A stretch of DNA of 64,000 nt from Planococcus citri. Taxonomy: Eukaryota > Arthropoda > Insecta > Hemiptera > Pseudococcidae. The position numbers and the translations under genes were made by a program. Below, one piece after another: positions 24,955 through 37,323 of this stretch (its first letter is position 1; each line of letters begins with the position of its first letter). The notes beneath the pieces were generated by a model. It saw nothing but the letters and a program-made list of their open reading frames with translations. It ran no database searches and was not told where the DNA came from. The stretch covers positions 82,431,590 through 82,495,589 of the forward strand of contig NC_088678.1 in the NCBI RefSeq assembly GCF_950023065.1. Direction: 5' to 3'.

Positions 24955-27900
24955 AGGTCATTTTGATTAACAGGTCAGCTGGAATCGCAGATTTTGTTTT
25001 CCAACGTAGAACTCGCCAGAAAAGTTTTGAACTTGACAACACTAGATCGAAAGAGCGTGCAAAAATTTGTGCTAAAATGTATTTTTCGATTTTTGATGAA
25101 TTATTGAAAATCAAATTTATGCCAAAAATGAGAAAAAAATCAAATTTTTACCAAATTGACTTGAAAAGCTGAAATTTGGGATACTTACACCCAATTCTCG
25201 TTACTTATGTGCTGTGCCGAGTGAATTTCGGCTTTCTGACTCCATTTGATTGACTTATGTAGAAATTTCAAGTTTCAGAAATCTGCTGGAGGCTCCAGTA
25301 ATTTCCAAAAAACCGCTGGAGACTCCAGAACGACTTTGAACCTACCTGTAGTCAACTTGATAGCGTGTTGAAATTGGAAAGCGGAGTGAATTACGGATTT
25401 CCAACTTTATTTGATGATAGTTTGTGGAAATTTCAAGTTTCAGAAATTCGCTGGAGGCTCCAGAAGTTTTCAAAAATAACTCCAGTTGACTTGAAAACGT
25501 GTTCATGTTGGAGTGCAACGTGAATTTCGGATTTCCAATTTTATTTGATGATAGTGTGTGGAAATTTCAAGTTTCAGAAATTCGCTGGAGGCTCCAGAAG
25601 TTTTCAAAAATAACTCCAGTTGACTTGAAAACGTGTTCATGTTGGAGTGCAACGTAAATTTCGGATTTCCAACTCCATGTGATTGAATTTTGTGGAAATT
25701 TAAAGTTACCAAAATATGCTGGAGGCTCCAAAATGACTTGAACCCACCTGCAGTCAACTTGATAGTGTGTTGAAATTAAAGTGCAGAGTAAATTTTGGAT
25801 TTCTATTTTCTACCTCTGTTCGGTAGAATTTTACGGAATTTTCGAGCATTTAAAAATCTGCTGGAGGCTCCAGTAATTTCCAAAAAGACGCTGGAGGCTC
25901 CAACATGACTTAAAATCTACCTGCAGTCGACTTCATAGTCTATTGAAATTAGTTTACATAATGAATTTCGACTTTCCAACTGCATTTGATTAAATTTTGT
26001 ATGAAATTTCAACTTTCAAAAATCTACTGGGAACTCCAAGAATTTCAAAAAGTTGCTGGAGGCTCCAAAATGCCTCCAACCCTTCAGCAGTCGACTTGAA
26101 AGCGTGTTCAAATTGAAATGCAGCGTGAACTTCGTATTTTCAACTTCATTCGATGGAATTTTGTGTGAAATTTCAGGTTTCAAAGATCTGCTGGAGGCTC
26201 CAGAACTGCTCAAAACGGTTTGAAACCGTTTTCAATCTATTTGGCAGGTCGAAAATAGGGTATATCCCAAATTTCAGCTTTCTAGGTTAGTTTGGTAAAG
26301 TTTAGATTTTTGTCTTCTTTTCTGGCATAAATTTGATTTTCGAAAATTCGCAAAATACTTTGGTACAAACTAGAAATTTTGGAATAATGCCCCCCACCCC
26401 CACCACCACCACCGATTGGGACAACTTTTTCCTTTGAGAGGACATCCTAGGGAACATTTTAAAGCAAACTACCCAAAAGAAACTTGGCCTTACTAACGAA
26501 ATGGCGGCAATTTTGATTGACAGGTCAGCCGAAATCGCAGATTTTGCTTTCCAATATAGGACTCGCACGAAATTTTTTGAACTCAAAAAAACTAGATCGA
26601 AAGGGAGTACAATAAATTATCATCAACCAAAATTTCAAGGGCTGAAGTGCATTTTTCGATTTTTAAAAATTAAGTTTTAAGCCAAAAATAATTTCAAAAA
26701 AATCAAAATTTTTACAAGTATAGACTCAGAAAGCTGCAGAAATTGGCATGTATTCTATTTTCGACCTGCCAAACCGATTGCAAACGGTTTCAAACCGTTT
26801 GCAATCGGTTTGGAGCAGTTCTGGAGGCTCCAGCCGATTTTTGAAAATTGAAATTTTCACAAAATTTCGTCAAATACAGTTGAAAATCCGAAACTAATTC
26901 TGTTAACTAATTTCAATACCAACTGCAGGTGGTTTCAAGTCATTTTGAAGCCTCCAGCGATTTTTTTGGAAATCACTGGAGCCTCCAGTACATTTTTTCA
27001 AAGTGAAATTTTTATAAAATTTCATCAAATGCAGTTGTAAAGTCATTCTAATATCTACTTTATGAAACCAGCTGCAGGTAGATTACAAGTCGTTTTGTAG
27101 CCTCCAGCGACTTTTTGAAAATTACTGGAGCCTCCAGTACATTTTTTCAACGTGAAATTTCTACAAAATTTTATCAAATGCAGTTGTAAAGTCATTCTAA
27201 TACTTTATGAAACCAGCTGCAGGTAGATTACAAGTCGTTTTGTAGCCTCCAGCGACTTTTTGGAAATTGCTGGAGCCTCTAGTAGGTACATTTTTCAAAC
27301 TTGAAATTTCTACTCAAATGCAGTTGAAAATCCGAAACTAATTCTGTTAACTAATTTCAATACCAACTGCAGGTGGTTTAAAGTCATTTTGGAGCCTCCA
27401 GCGATTTTTTTGTAAATCACTGGAGCCTCCAGTACATTTTTTCAAAGTTAAATTTTTACAAAATTTCATCAAATGCAGTTGGAAAGCCATTTTAATACTC
27501 TATTAAATCAACTGTAGGTAGATTTCAAGTCGTTTTGGAGCTTCCAGCGACTTTTTGGAAATTGCTGGAGCCTCCAGTACATTTTTTATACTTGAAATTT
27601 CTACTCAAACGGGGATTAAAAGCAGAAATTCATACTGTAAACTAATTTCAATACCGACTGCCGGTAATTTCAAGTCATTTTGGAGCCTCCAGCGGCCTTT
27701 TGAAAATTAGTGGAGCCTCCAGCAGAATCTTTAAACTTGAAATTTCCATAAAATTTCATTAAATGTAGTTAGGAAGTCGAAATTCTTTCTGCAAACTAAT
27801 TTCAATATGCTATGAAATCGACTGCAGGTATAGATTGCAGGTCGTTTCGGAGCCTCCTGCTATACTTCTTGGAAATTACTGGAACTTCCAGGGCATTTTT

Positions 27901-28030
27901 TCAACTTTCATTAAATGAAGATGGGAAAAGCCAAATCTGTGATTTCGGCTGACCTGTCAATCAAAATGCCGTCATTTTGTTATTATAGGTCAACTTTTTT
28001 TAGCAAGTTGACTTTGAAATGTTTCTTATA
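24955..28030. mobile_element. composite foldback elements, CTGGAGGCTCCAG family
   Basis: From 24955 a partial left terminus (GGTCAGCTGGAATCGCAGAT) leads into tandem units. At 25500-25660 a unit of about 120 bases is directly duplicated nearly unchanged (CTGGAGGCTCCAGAAGTTTT twice). From about 25720 to 28030 the modules follow, in reverse complement, those of 15004-17330. A second left-type terminus (CACCACCACCACC, GGGACAACTTTTTCC, GGTCAGCCGAAATCGCAG) lies at 26395-26570, and a perfect 45-base palindrome at 26769-26813. The far end shows CGGCTGACCTGTCAATCAAA near 27945. No coding gene. Confidence 0.65.
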
Positions 28031-28400
28031 CGAAAAATATGTATTTTGAACGCAAATTCTCAATAATCTGGTTTTCGGTTGTTTTGTGAATCTTTTTTTT
28101 CAAAACACTTTTCAGATTCCAATCATAAACTTTCAACACTTGAAAGTCTTCTTCTCTCTTCAAGTAAAATCAGTGAAATCCAAAATCCAAATTCTTAAAA
28201 ATCTGCCAAAATCGATGGTTTACATAGGTAATTTTATTTGCCAAATTTCCTGATTTTGAAAAAGAAGTTGCAAAATTCCTCGACTTTTCCAGAAAGGAAA
28301 AATTCCCAAATTTTTCCATATTTTCCAAAATTTGAGTACACTGTTTTTCCAGCGAGCTTCCCCTTATGGGTTTTCATGCTTCAGTAAAGAAAAAATAAAA
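28030..28400. repeat. repeat-derived remnant
   Basis: Includes CCTCGACTTTTCCAG and TTTTTCCATATTTTCCA, words resembling the right end of the element at 44343-45887, so probably a short relic of that family. No gene. Confidence 0.3.
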
Positions 28401-29809
28401 TAGGTAAATCGATGGCTGAGAGATCGACAGGTGCTCTTATACGTACGTACGAAACTTTTCTAATTAACGAACATGTAACAATTGTCCAAATCAAATTTCC
28501 TCAAAAATGCGTATAATCGACGTCTCACATCAGTCATTTGGCATCGCGACAATCACCAATAATATGCTACGAATTGAAATAGGTGCCTAGTTTTTTTTTC
28601 CATCAAGTCTGGTGTAATATTTGACGAAATGACGATACGCTTGATTAAGAGTGCTAAATATATTGTATTGTTTTGTTTAGACGGGAACGAAAAGTAAACT
28701 AATAATATCTATCGTCAATTGTATAATTGCAGGTATTGCATCCGCGTCTCGTCGTCCGCGTTGTGCACTTACGAGTGTGGTATAGCTGGGTCATATTTTA
28801 GGAGACTTTGTACTATACGTGCATTTTTCACGTCCAACGACGTTGATGTAGAAAGCTAGACGCCGCACCACTACCCACCGCCCTGGCCCTCCTAATACAT
28901 ATTTACTTATTTAATTTCACGCTAATTTTAAAAAACCACGTCTCTGTCATATAACAACGTCAACATGCAAGTACTTGTATAGCTTGTACTATCGAATTCA
29001 AAACTCGAGCCAAGACAAAGAGACCCATCAAGAATAGGTAACAGGTATACGCGGAAACAATGGATATTAGATACTCTTTACGGGCCACTCTTCCCCTGCA
29101 CTGCACATCCGACTTTTAAACTATACCTAAATGGCAAGGCAAAGAGTTGCGCGCAGGTAATTAATCAACGATGAAGAAAACCACGGCTTCTGTACATTGA
29201 CTCTATATTATATACTCGTATATTTACGAACAGTACGAGTACTGCAGTGCAGCATCTGCCTGAGCCTATATTTTCAAACGAAACCGCTGCTTGTGAGTCA
29301 CGACTTTCATATCACAGCGTATTTTAGTAGATACAGCTCGTACTCGTATCGATCGGCTCAATTATAGAGGTACCTAATCGACGTGTGATAGCTATTGGAA
29401 AAAATGCAACGATACAAAATTCAGCCATCAATTCGCCTCACACTCACACCACCCATGCATAAAGAGAGGTAAAGGAACAGACTCATTTACAGATACGAAC
29501 AATAAATCGGTACAATGCTGCGTACAATGTAAGTATACCTACATAAAAGAAGGCTCGATGGGAGAAAAAAAAACTCTACAACACACTAACACGTAGCATT
29601 AATATAGTAAGTCGAAGAATCGTTCACCACTTCCTCGTATGTCGCCGGATAATTTGATAGGCGGCTTGATTTTCAAGAGAACGACCTTCGTCGCGTACAA
29701 TAAAAAGCGTACCTACAATGAAACAAAAAATAAAAAATTCAGTTACAAAAGGATTTTTCTTTTAATGATCCGCAGCAAGGTATTGCATTGTTGCATTAAA
29801 CCGTCGTCG

Positions 29810-29857
<48 letters not shown>

Positions 29858-30720
29858 CCATCATCGCTTGCTAGTAGTTGCTTTTGCCTTTACATCGTAC
29901 CTCTGCTTGTGTCTGCTGCAGTCGGTGGAAGCCCGCGACAAACCAGCCTTTCTCACTTTTTACACTTCAGGGAGCGACCTCGTCTCATCTGTATCCACGT
30001 ACCACCATAATTCTCGATCAAATTACCACCCATTTTGCTAATCAACTTTGGCTTCTTGTCGACCACTTGTAAGCTTTCCTTCGATTATCCGCATCTAATC
30101 GTTACATATAGTTTCCTTCTTTGGTCACAGAGAACGAGCAATGCAAAGAGATACAACTCTTCATGTCAACGAGAACGTACCATAGAGATAGACACTGGTG
30201 TTGATCATAACATCTGCAAATGGCTTCCAGCTCGAAAAATACATATAGGTAGGTACCTGAGGTCGTTTCGTGTTTAATTCAATCGAGTTGTGACCCTCGC
30301 AAAAGTGCTCCTTAAATGGCAACATGCGAACTAAAGACTCGGCTGTTTATTTTACAGAGAAACACTTCAAGACCTCTTCATTAGATCGTATTTCAGATTC
30401 GTATTTCGAATTTTAAAATTTCAACAATGCTCTAGGTTTTGAGTTCTACTCCAGAAGATATCCAAAATACGCATTTGGATCTTTATTTTGAGACTAAGAA
30501 AGTTTTAGGCATTTTAAGCTCAACAGTCAACATACTCATCATGAATCTTCTCGACTATTCAGGGTCAGTACCCTCCCCCTCCCCCCAAAGACAGAAAAAT
30601 ATTGGACAAAATGGAAAAAATCTCAAGATTTTCATCATTTTTTGGTACGAAGACCCTCATTCAGCACACGAAAGACTTTTCAAACTTTTAAATTTTGAAA
30701 CACCTCACTAGTCATTTTTG
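28400..30720. other. unique intergenic DNA, no gene seen
   Basis: Mixed-composition DNA rich in ACTCGTA/TACGAGT (near 29216, 29236 and 29340). A frame of 123 codons at 29639-30010 owes part of its length to a poly-Ser run from the TCA microsatellite and is not called. Confidence 0.45.
29802..29866 (+). repeat. TCA trinucleotide microsatellite
   Basis: About 20 uninterrupted TCA/ATC units follow three CGT units and end in CACCATCATCG. It is not followed or preceded by a supportable coding frame. Confidence 0.95.
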
Positions 30721-31009
30721 CAGCGAAGCTATTCTCCAGATGAGTTATTCTATCCATACATCATTCGTCACCGGAGAAAATGATTGAATCTGATCAATTC
30801 TGATCCGGTCAGAACCAATCATGTCAAGTCCCTCGCATTTCAGCAGATCAAATGCGATAAAAATTGTCATTTAACTACATCTCATCAAATCTGGTATGGC
30901 CGAATCGGACCCCTCAAATGTCCGGATCTGATCACACTTTTCTTTCTAGATTGTATGTAGTACCCACCTATAAAAACTGATTTTAAAAAATTGAATTGAG
31001 CCGGATTTA

Positions 31010-31880
31010 AAACATATCAAAATGATGAAAAAAGTGAACAAGTAAAAAATCGATAATGTCAATAAAAATTGCCAAAAATTGAAGAAACAGCAAAATGTAG
31101 AAAAATAGCAAAAAATTCGTCAAAAAACTCTTAGTGTTTGAAAAAATGCAACAAAAACTCCAAAACGAATGAACGATTGTGAAAATTACTTAAACAACAT
31201 GAATACAATTTCACAGTTACTTATAAATATTTCCAAAAATTAATGACATTTCAGCAAAATTTAACAAAATGTAAGTAGCAAAAATTGCATAAAACATGGT
31301 TGAAATAACGTGAAGACATACAAATCTCATTAATCATCATCAAAAATTATGCTACGTCAATAAAATTCGGCAAAAGCTGGATAAAAATGTGTTGAAAATC
31401 GATTAAAATGACATAAAAAACCAAAAAAAGCACCAAAAACAATTAAAAATCGCCAAAAAGTGATAAAATTTCAGTGAAATTTGTCAAAAATTGTACGAGA
31501 AAAAAACAAAAAAACTTGTCAAAATGAATAAAAACGCCAATAAAGCGCCAAAATTGCTAAATCTGAACAAAAGCTAATAAAATTTTTGTGAAATTTGCGA
31601 AAATTCTAAAAACGAGTAAAAATGACCCTCAATATAGACCAAAAAATTCAACGCAATCGCTGAAAATTACCAAAAACGTTCGATGAAAATTATACAGATA
31701 AATTTGGCCAAAATTACATTCAAAGGAGTTGAAAACGAGTTGAAGTGACTTCAAATGAACGAAGAATAAACCACAAAATAACTGAAAATTGGCGAAAACT
31801 AATAAAATGTTAGCGAAAAGTGAGAAAATTTGCTTGAAAAAGTAAAGAAAACACAACGAAAGGCATTAAAATCATTGCAA
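31010..31880. repeat. A-rich degenerate repeats
   Basis: Loosely repeated 30-45 base units with words GCCAAAAATTG, CAAAAATTGxxxAAAA and GTGAAATTTGxGAAAATT. The block has no supportable frame; a 75-codon minus-strand frame (31629-31856) is Phe-rich and composition-driven. Confidence 0.4.
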
Positions 31881-32130
31881 ATTAACGAGTTACAAATTTT
31901 ATAAAATAAACTTATTTTTCACTAATTTTTCAATATTGATTTTACGTAGGCCTACATATACCTTACATATATAATTACCTTCTCTTAGTTTTTATTTCAA
32001 AAGCTCAACTTTAATTTTAGCACCTACTTTTAATTTTTTTTAAAAATAAGGTACAACTTCTACAAATATAATTCTTTCCACCCTTACCTACATATTTTAC
32101 AATGTTAAATTACGTATTATACTTACAAAG

Positions 32131-33486
32131 GAACCTCTTGAGGTGTCACACTCCGATTTGAAGGGGACCGCGATTTTTCGAAAGAGCATAGTCTAAAATC
32201 TCCAAAACCAAATTTTCAGCTGCCCAAGTTCATTTTTCGATTTTTAGAACCGACGAATGTTTGAAAATTCGAAATTGACTGTTTTTGGCGATTTATGATT
32301 TTTTTTAAAAGTATGTACTTGATCAATAAATGGTCACAATAAGTCCCAAAACTAATATTAATTACCCAAATCCAAATTTCACCATTTCCAGCCATTCTGG
32401 AGCCTCCAGTGCGATTTTTCAATTTCTCCAGAATTTTGAATTTGCTCCAGAAGGCGTGAATATGAAGTTGGGCAGCTAAAAATCGAGTTGTATATTACAC
32501 TCGACCTGTTTAACCAGTTTATCCACATTTCAGCCGATTTTGAGAGTGACACCTCAAAAGTGGCTATTTTGACCAGCTTTTTTCAATATTGAAAAATCCA
32601 AAAAATCAAAAGTTTCCCGTTTGGGTGGAAATTTTTGAAATTCACGCGAATCGCTGTATTTTGTCCAAAACTAACCGCCCAAATCCAAATTTCACCATTT
32701 CCAGCCATTCTGGAGCCTCCAGCGCGATTTTTCAATTTCTCAAGAATTTTGAATTTGCTACAGAAGGCGTGAATATGAAGTTGGGTAGATAAAAATCGAG
32801 TTGTGTGTTACACTCGACCTGTTTAACGAGTTTATCTACATTTGAGCCAATTTTGAGAGTGACACCTCAAAAGTGATTTTTTTGAGGTGTCACTCTCGCT
32901 CCAAAACGGCTGGAAACGGTAGAATTTGCGCTCCGGCGAATTAATTCTTGAAAAAATACAGCGATTCGCGCAAATTTCAAAAATTTCCTCACAAACGGCC
33001 ATCTTTTGATTTTTTGAATATTTTTATTTTGAAAAAAAGCTGGTCAAAAAACCACTCTTGAGGTGTCCGCTCCAGAGTCGGCTCAAATGTGGATAAATTC
33101 GTTAAACAGGTCGAGTATAACACACAATTCTATTTTTAGCTGCCCAACTTCATATTCACGCCTTCTGGAGCAAATTCAAAATTCTGGAGAAATTGAAAAA
33201 TCGCACTGGAGGCTCCAGAATGGCTGGAAATGGTAAAATTTGGATTTGGGTAATTAATATTAGTTTTGGGACTTATTGTGACCATTTTTATTGATCAAGT
33301 ACATACTTTTTAAAAAAAAGCATAAATCGCCAAAAACAGTCAATTTTGAATTTTCAAAAATTCGCCAAAAATCGTAAAATGAACTTGGCCGCAGCTGAAA
33401 ATTTGGTTTTGGGGGTTTTAGACTATGCTCTTTCCAAAATCGCGGTCCCGTTCAAATCGGAGTGTGACACCTCAAGAGGTTTCCTC
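32131..33486. mobile_element. 1.36-kb inverted-repeat element, GAGGTGTCAC ends
   Basis: The left end reads GGAACCTCTTGAGGTGTCAC and the right end GTGACACCTCAAGAGGTTTCC, with pairing continuing through ACTCCGATTTGAA. The left half holds two diverged copies of a unit with CCAGCCATTCTGGAGCCTCCAG and GGCGTGAATATGAAGTTGGG (about 32390-32550 and 32695-32875). The right half holds the inverted copy (33070-33250). Internal AGTGACACCTCAAAAGTG and GAGGTGTCACTCTCGCTCC occur near 32545 and 32885, so smaller elements may be nested. It shares the CTGGAGCCTCCAG motif with the main family but has different ends. No transposase frame. Confidence 0.75.
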
Positions 33487-33489
33487 GTA

Positions 33490-34260
33490 AGATCACATTT
33501 TATGTAAAAAATTCATTTTTCTCAGCAGTGACATTTTTTCAAATCGGAACAATAATTTTTCAGAAATTTAAATTCTAGAATAGAAAATAAAATTGACCGG
33601 AGCAAAGCGAGGCAGAAGCTTTGGAAAACGTGAGTTGGGATTCGAGAAGTAAAACAACGTTATTTTTATGAGAAAATCCACTTTTTTGACCATCTTTGAT
33701 AATTCTGAAAGTCAAGTCGTACAAAAATCTAACTTTCGAGTACTTAAAATAACCTAAAAAAAGCGAGGGCGAAAGTTTTTGAAAATTCATCAGTCTAATT
33801 TGTAAAAAAGAAAGGGTTCCAACGTATTCAACGTTGAAAATATATTTTTCATTTTCACTAAGTAAGTATCAATTCCGATTGGATTATAAAAATAGAAAAA
33901 AATTAATGAAATAAAAAAAAAAATCACAATTTTACTTACTGCATTTTTTTTCAACTTGTACGCAATTTTTTCTTTTTTTTTAGGTAGGTACAATTATATT
34001 TCTTTCAAGGCGAGGGAAAATCATAAAAATAAGGACCTGAAAAGGACTTTCTGAGAAAAAAGGACTTTTAAGGACCATGATTGAAAAAAAAAGAACAAGT
34101 TCCTTATAAAAAGGACCAATTGAGATGCCTGCAAAATACAGTTTGTTGACTGGCTATAAACTGAAAATTTCATAAATTTATTGCCATTTAAAAATTGCGT
34201 AGAAATTTCTGATGCATACAGTGCTAAAATTTTCAATCATCCCAAAAGTAAACAACTCTG
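33490..34260. repeat. AT-rich repeat remnants with the AGCAAAGCGAGG motif
   Basis: Contains GGAGCAAAGCGAGGCAGAAG at 33599 and AAGCGAGGGCGAAAGTTTT near 33762, and a repeated AAGGAC word (34030-34110) ending GAGATGCCTGC. No supportable gene. Confidence 0.4.
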
Positions 34261-34774
34261 CTGGTTATACTTTTTCAAATTTGGCGCCAAAATAATATTG
34301 CTAAGCATTTATAAACACTGATCGACGATCGCTGATTGGCTTATCAGAAATACTGTTCGCTGATTGGTTATGTGTTGATCTGAAGAAGAAAAGTGATAAA
34401 ACTCTAAAAATGAAGAAAGGGGGTAGGTACAGGTAGGTATAGGTAACCTATGCAGTTGTTTTGGTAACGGCGAAGCATGTACCTAATAGTTTGATGGATC
34501 ATCTCATTACTTCTTAAAAATGGTTTAGATTTAAAGCTGTTTTTTCCTTCATTTTGTAGCATTAGGTAGGTAGGTATTAGGTAATACTTGGACGTTCACA
34601 TTTTTCATCGGTCTTTTAATCGCATATCGAGGTACAGATTACAGATTATTTTTTTTAAAATCATTTTAATAATTTTGATCAGTTTTTTATTATTCTTCTT
34701 ATCTACAATGATCAAGAAGAAAATGCTACTTTGGTTTTTCAAGTATCTTTAATTTCTGTTGGTTATCAAGTTGG

Positions 34775-34780
34775 TATAAA
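34775..34780 (+). promoter_or_regulatory. possible TATA box of the 34883 gene
   Basis: TATAAA lies 103 bases before the start codon. A transcription start about 30 bases later would give a 5' leader of roughly 75 bases. No clear initiator is visible, so this is a weak call. Confidence 0.3.
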
Positions 34781-34882
34781 TGTTTCAATATTTACTCCAC
34801 TCTATATTTGTTGGTGCAGATTAGTATGTAGATATGTACCTCTGCTTCTACTGTATGTACGCGTATAGGTACAGGTACAACA

Positions 34883-36092
34883 ATGATCAAAAGAGTAATA
34901 GTTTTGTTTGTATTTAGCTTAATAATAGATTATTGCGAAGGAGATGATAGCAGTAAGTTCATCAAGATTTATTGATATACGTGCATAAATTTCTGTATCA
35001 TGCGTAATACATAATTTTATACAATGATGAATTAAGTATATTTTATTGGTACAGATCTTGCTGATGTGTTTGACGCAAGGGTATCAAACTTTCCTGAACA
35101 CCTTCGTCCCGAATTGAATAAGCTTAAACAAGAAATGGTGGCATTGGTGGCAAGGGTTAGAACTTTACTAGCACAAAAAAGAAAAGCTAAACGAAGATTA
35201 AGAAGATTGAGAGAACACGAATGTTATCAGGTGGAATTGGTAAGTATGTACCTACATATTAATATGAAAAATATTACTTAGTGCATATTACGGTAATTTA
35301 ATAATGAAATAAAGGTGGTCTTCATTCGTTGCACGATGATTTTTTTTCTTTTTGAAATTTTATACTTCCTACAAGTATGTACCTACATATGTACTTGATT
35401 ACATTCGATTAACGTAACCTAAATCTCCACAGGAATATGGTGGATTCCAATGCGCGATTAGTGACGGAAGAAGATCACAACTTCGGTTTTTTACTGACGT
35501 CAAAAAATTTGTGACCAGTCCTCTGTTTCTTAGGAAGGAATATTTTAAAGAACTATATGCAAAGGGTCATGATGATTTTTTCAAGCGGATCGTCAAACGT
35601 TTAACTCAATTTCCGGAAGGAGGAAACGACTTTAAAAAGGCTGTGTCAAACGCGCAGAACATTTGGCGATTCATATCCTTTAAAAAATCATCCATTGCCC
35701 GGAATATTAGGTCACTTTTGAACGACGAATCCTACGATTTGCATGTGGTGGCGTTTTCCGCGACCCTTGAAGGGTCTTACCACTTGTTCAACCGTTACAT
35801 GCACCCAAGGCCAAACGACAGAACTAACGTGGAAACCTCGGCTGTTCGAGAGTACTGTGCGGCAAGGATTGCTCATATTCCGGTATCATTCCGCGAGTTT
35901 TTATTGATTCATCGTAATCACTGGAACTACACTCCTGAGGACTTCTATTATCTTAACGTACTACGCAGGTGCCTAGATCCTGCTGATCCGTTACTCAGTA
36001 AAGTCGATCTAACTAACGAATACAACCAAACTTTCATAATGCCTCAACTTGACCCCAGGTATGGCTGTCCTTACCCAGTATGGAGTTTATAA
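34883..36092 (+). CDS. secreted protein of unknown family, three exons, 304 residues
   Basis: Exons are 34883-34952, 35055-35239 and 35433-36092. Donors are GTAAGT (34953) and GTAAGT (35240); acceptors are GGTACAG and TCCACAG. The frame is kept across both introns (phases 1 and 0), which strongly supports a real gene. The product starts MIKRVIVLFVFSLIIDYCEG, a signal peptide probably cut near residue 20. Residues about 38-78 are predicted helical and end in a very basic stretch (KRKAKRRLRRLREHE), possibly coiled coil or a processing site. The C-terminal part of about 220 residues is mixed and probably globular. It has Cys at 80, 92, 227, 265 and 297 and one sequon (NQT, 283). I see no transmembrane segment after the signal. 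I do not recognise the family. A role in secretion or feeding is only a guess. Introns are 102 and 193 bases. Confidence 0.82.
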
Positions 36093-36143
36093 TTGACTTT
36101 TCATCCTACTTCTTTTTCAACGTTATTTTGTGACTATTTATTC

Positions 36144-36145
36144 AT

Positions 36146-36176
<31 letters not shown>

Positions 36177-36178
36177 TT
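36144..36178 (+). promoter_or_regulatory. tandem ATTTA array in the 3' UTR
   Basis: Nearly nine ATTT units run without interruption, forming overlapping ATTTA pentamers, starting 52 bases after the stop codon; two or three more ATTTA copies follow within 60 bases. In animal mRNAs such AU-rich elements bind decay factors. Here it may equally be a neutral tetranucleotide microsatellite. A possible poly(A) signal variant, TATAAA, follows near 36231. Confidence 0.5.
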
Positions 36179-36239
36179 CGCCCAGTGTTTATTTATTGCC
36201 ACTCTAATTTTTTATTTATAACTTAAGTTTATAAAATAA

Positions 36240-37322
36240 TATTTTCATTTTTCAAAATGTTGGAGAAAAGTTTCTCAACTTCAGAGGTGTAAGCTAAGTA
36301 AGCGTTTTATTTGCAGCACGTTTTTCATCAATGCGTTTTGGAATGAAGTAAGTACCTATTTTATGTATCGTATAGGTACTCATATTATGTACCTCTACCT
36401 ATAGTTTTTTTTTACTCGACTTCCCAGATCTACTGCTGATTCGACTTTTTTAAATGATATCCCGCCCCCCCCCCATTTCCATAAAACGTAGTATAAAATT
36501 TACTTATTTTCTAGCCATTTTCATTGATTTTAATGGTATTTCCCTCAAAGGGTATTCCCAGGTAATGATACTTAGGTGAAATGGCCCTGTTCCCAGATTT
36601 GGAAAATTGGATTATTGTTGGGTACCTCCAATAACATTTTTCGAGCGAAATTTCCCCCAACCCACCCCCGTGGTCAGTATAGCCAAACAACGCATTTTTT
36701 GCGAGAAAAATTCTGTATCCATGAGTAGTTGGGAGAAAATGTGTAGGGGAACAGTGGGCCTTTCAACATGATTTTTTTCAAAAAATTTTATCGCAGGGGT
36801 GGGGGTAAAATTGACAAAAGAAAACTTTGAACCGCCCCAGCTCCGAATTGAAGGGTTGGGCTTGGGCACCACAACTGTTTTCGTCAAAACGTGTCTATTT
36901 ACAAAGTACTTTCTTCCTACCAATCCATAAAATTGAAATTTTGTCTGCAAAAGGCTCATATTTGCAAAAAACCCAGAAAAATATGCGTTTTTCACGTGTT
37001 TTTTTTTTGGCAAATTATGCAAAATATGCGAAAAATGTATAGAACACAAAATGTTGAGCGTCAAATTTTACCCTAGAAAACGTGTTCAAAAGGTTGTCAA
37101 AATGCTCATCTATTGAAGTTGGCAAGGATTGTAATCATGAGCTCTGTGAATAAAAAATTACCAAAAAAATTCAAATTGAGGTCAATTTTCAAGAGCTGCT
37201 CCTTTTCAGAAAAAAAAAATCATCCGAGACCTCTGTAGAAATTGATGTACCTACCTTTGTTTAAATATCATTGTGAAGAAATTCAAACTGAGCTCTATAG
37301 TACCCACCTACCCTCTGATTAT
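36240..37322. other. AT-rich flank, no gene seen
   Basis: Holds a C homopolymer near 36463-36474 and many Lys/Phe-type frames. A minus-strand frame of 150 codons (36612-37064) was examined and not accepted because it shows no domain-like pattern and overlaps plus-strand frames. Confidence 0.4.
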
Positions 37323-37323
37323 A

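Noticed and set aside
29639..30010. 123-codon frame with a long serine run
   Set aside because: Part of its length comes from the TCA microsatellite, which has no stops in this frame; the flanks do not look coding.
36612..37064. 150-codon minus-strand frame downstream of the 304-residue gene
   Set aside because: Phe/Lys/Thr-rich, overlapped by plus-strand frames, without recognisable features; probably chance.
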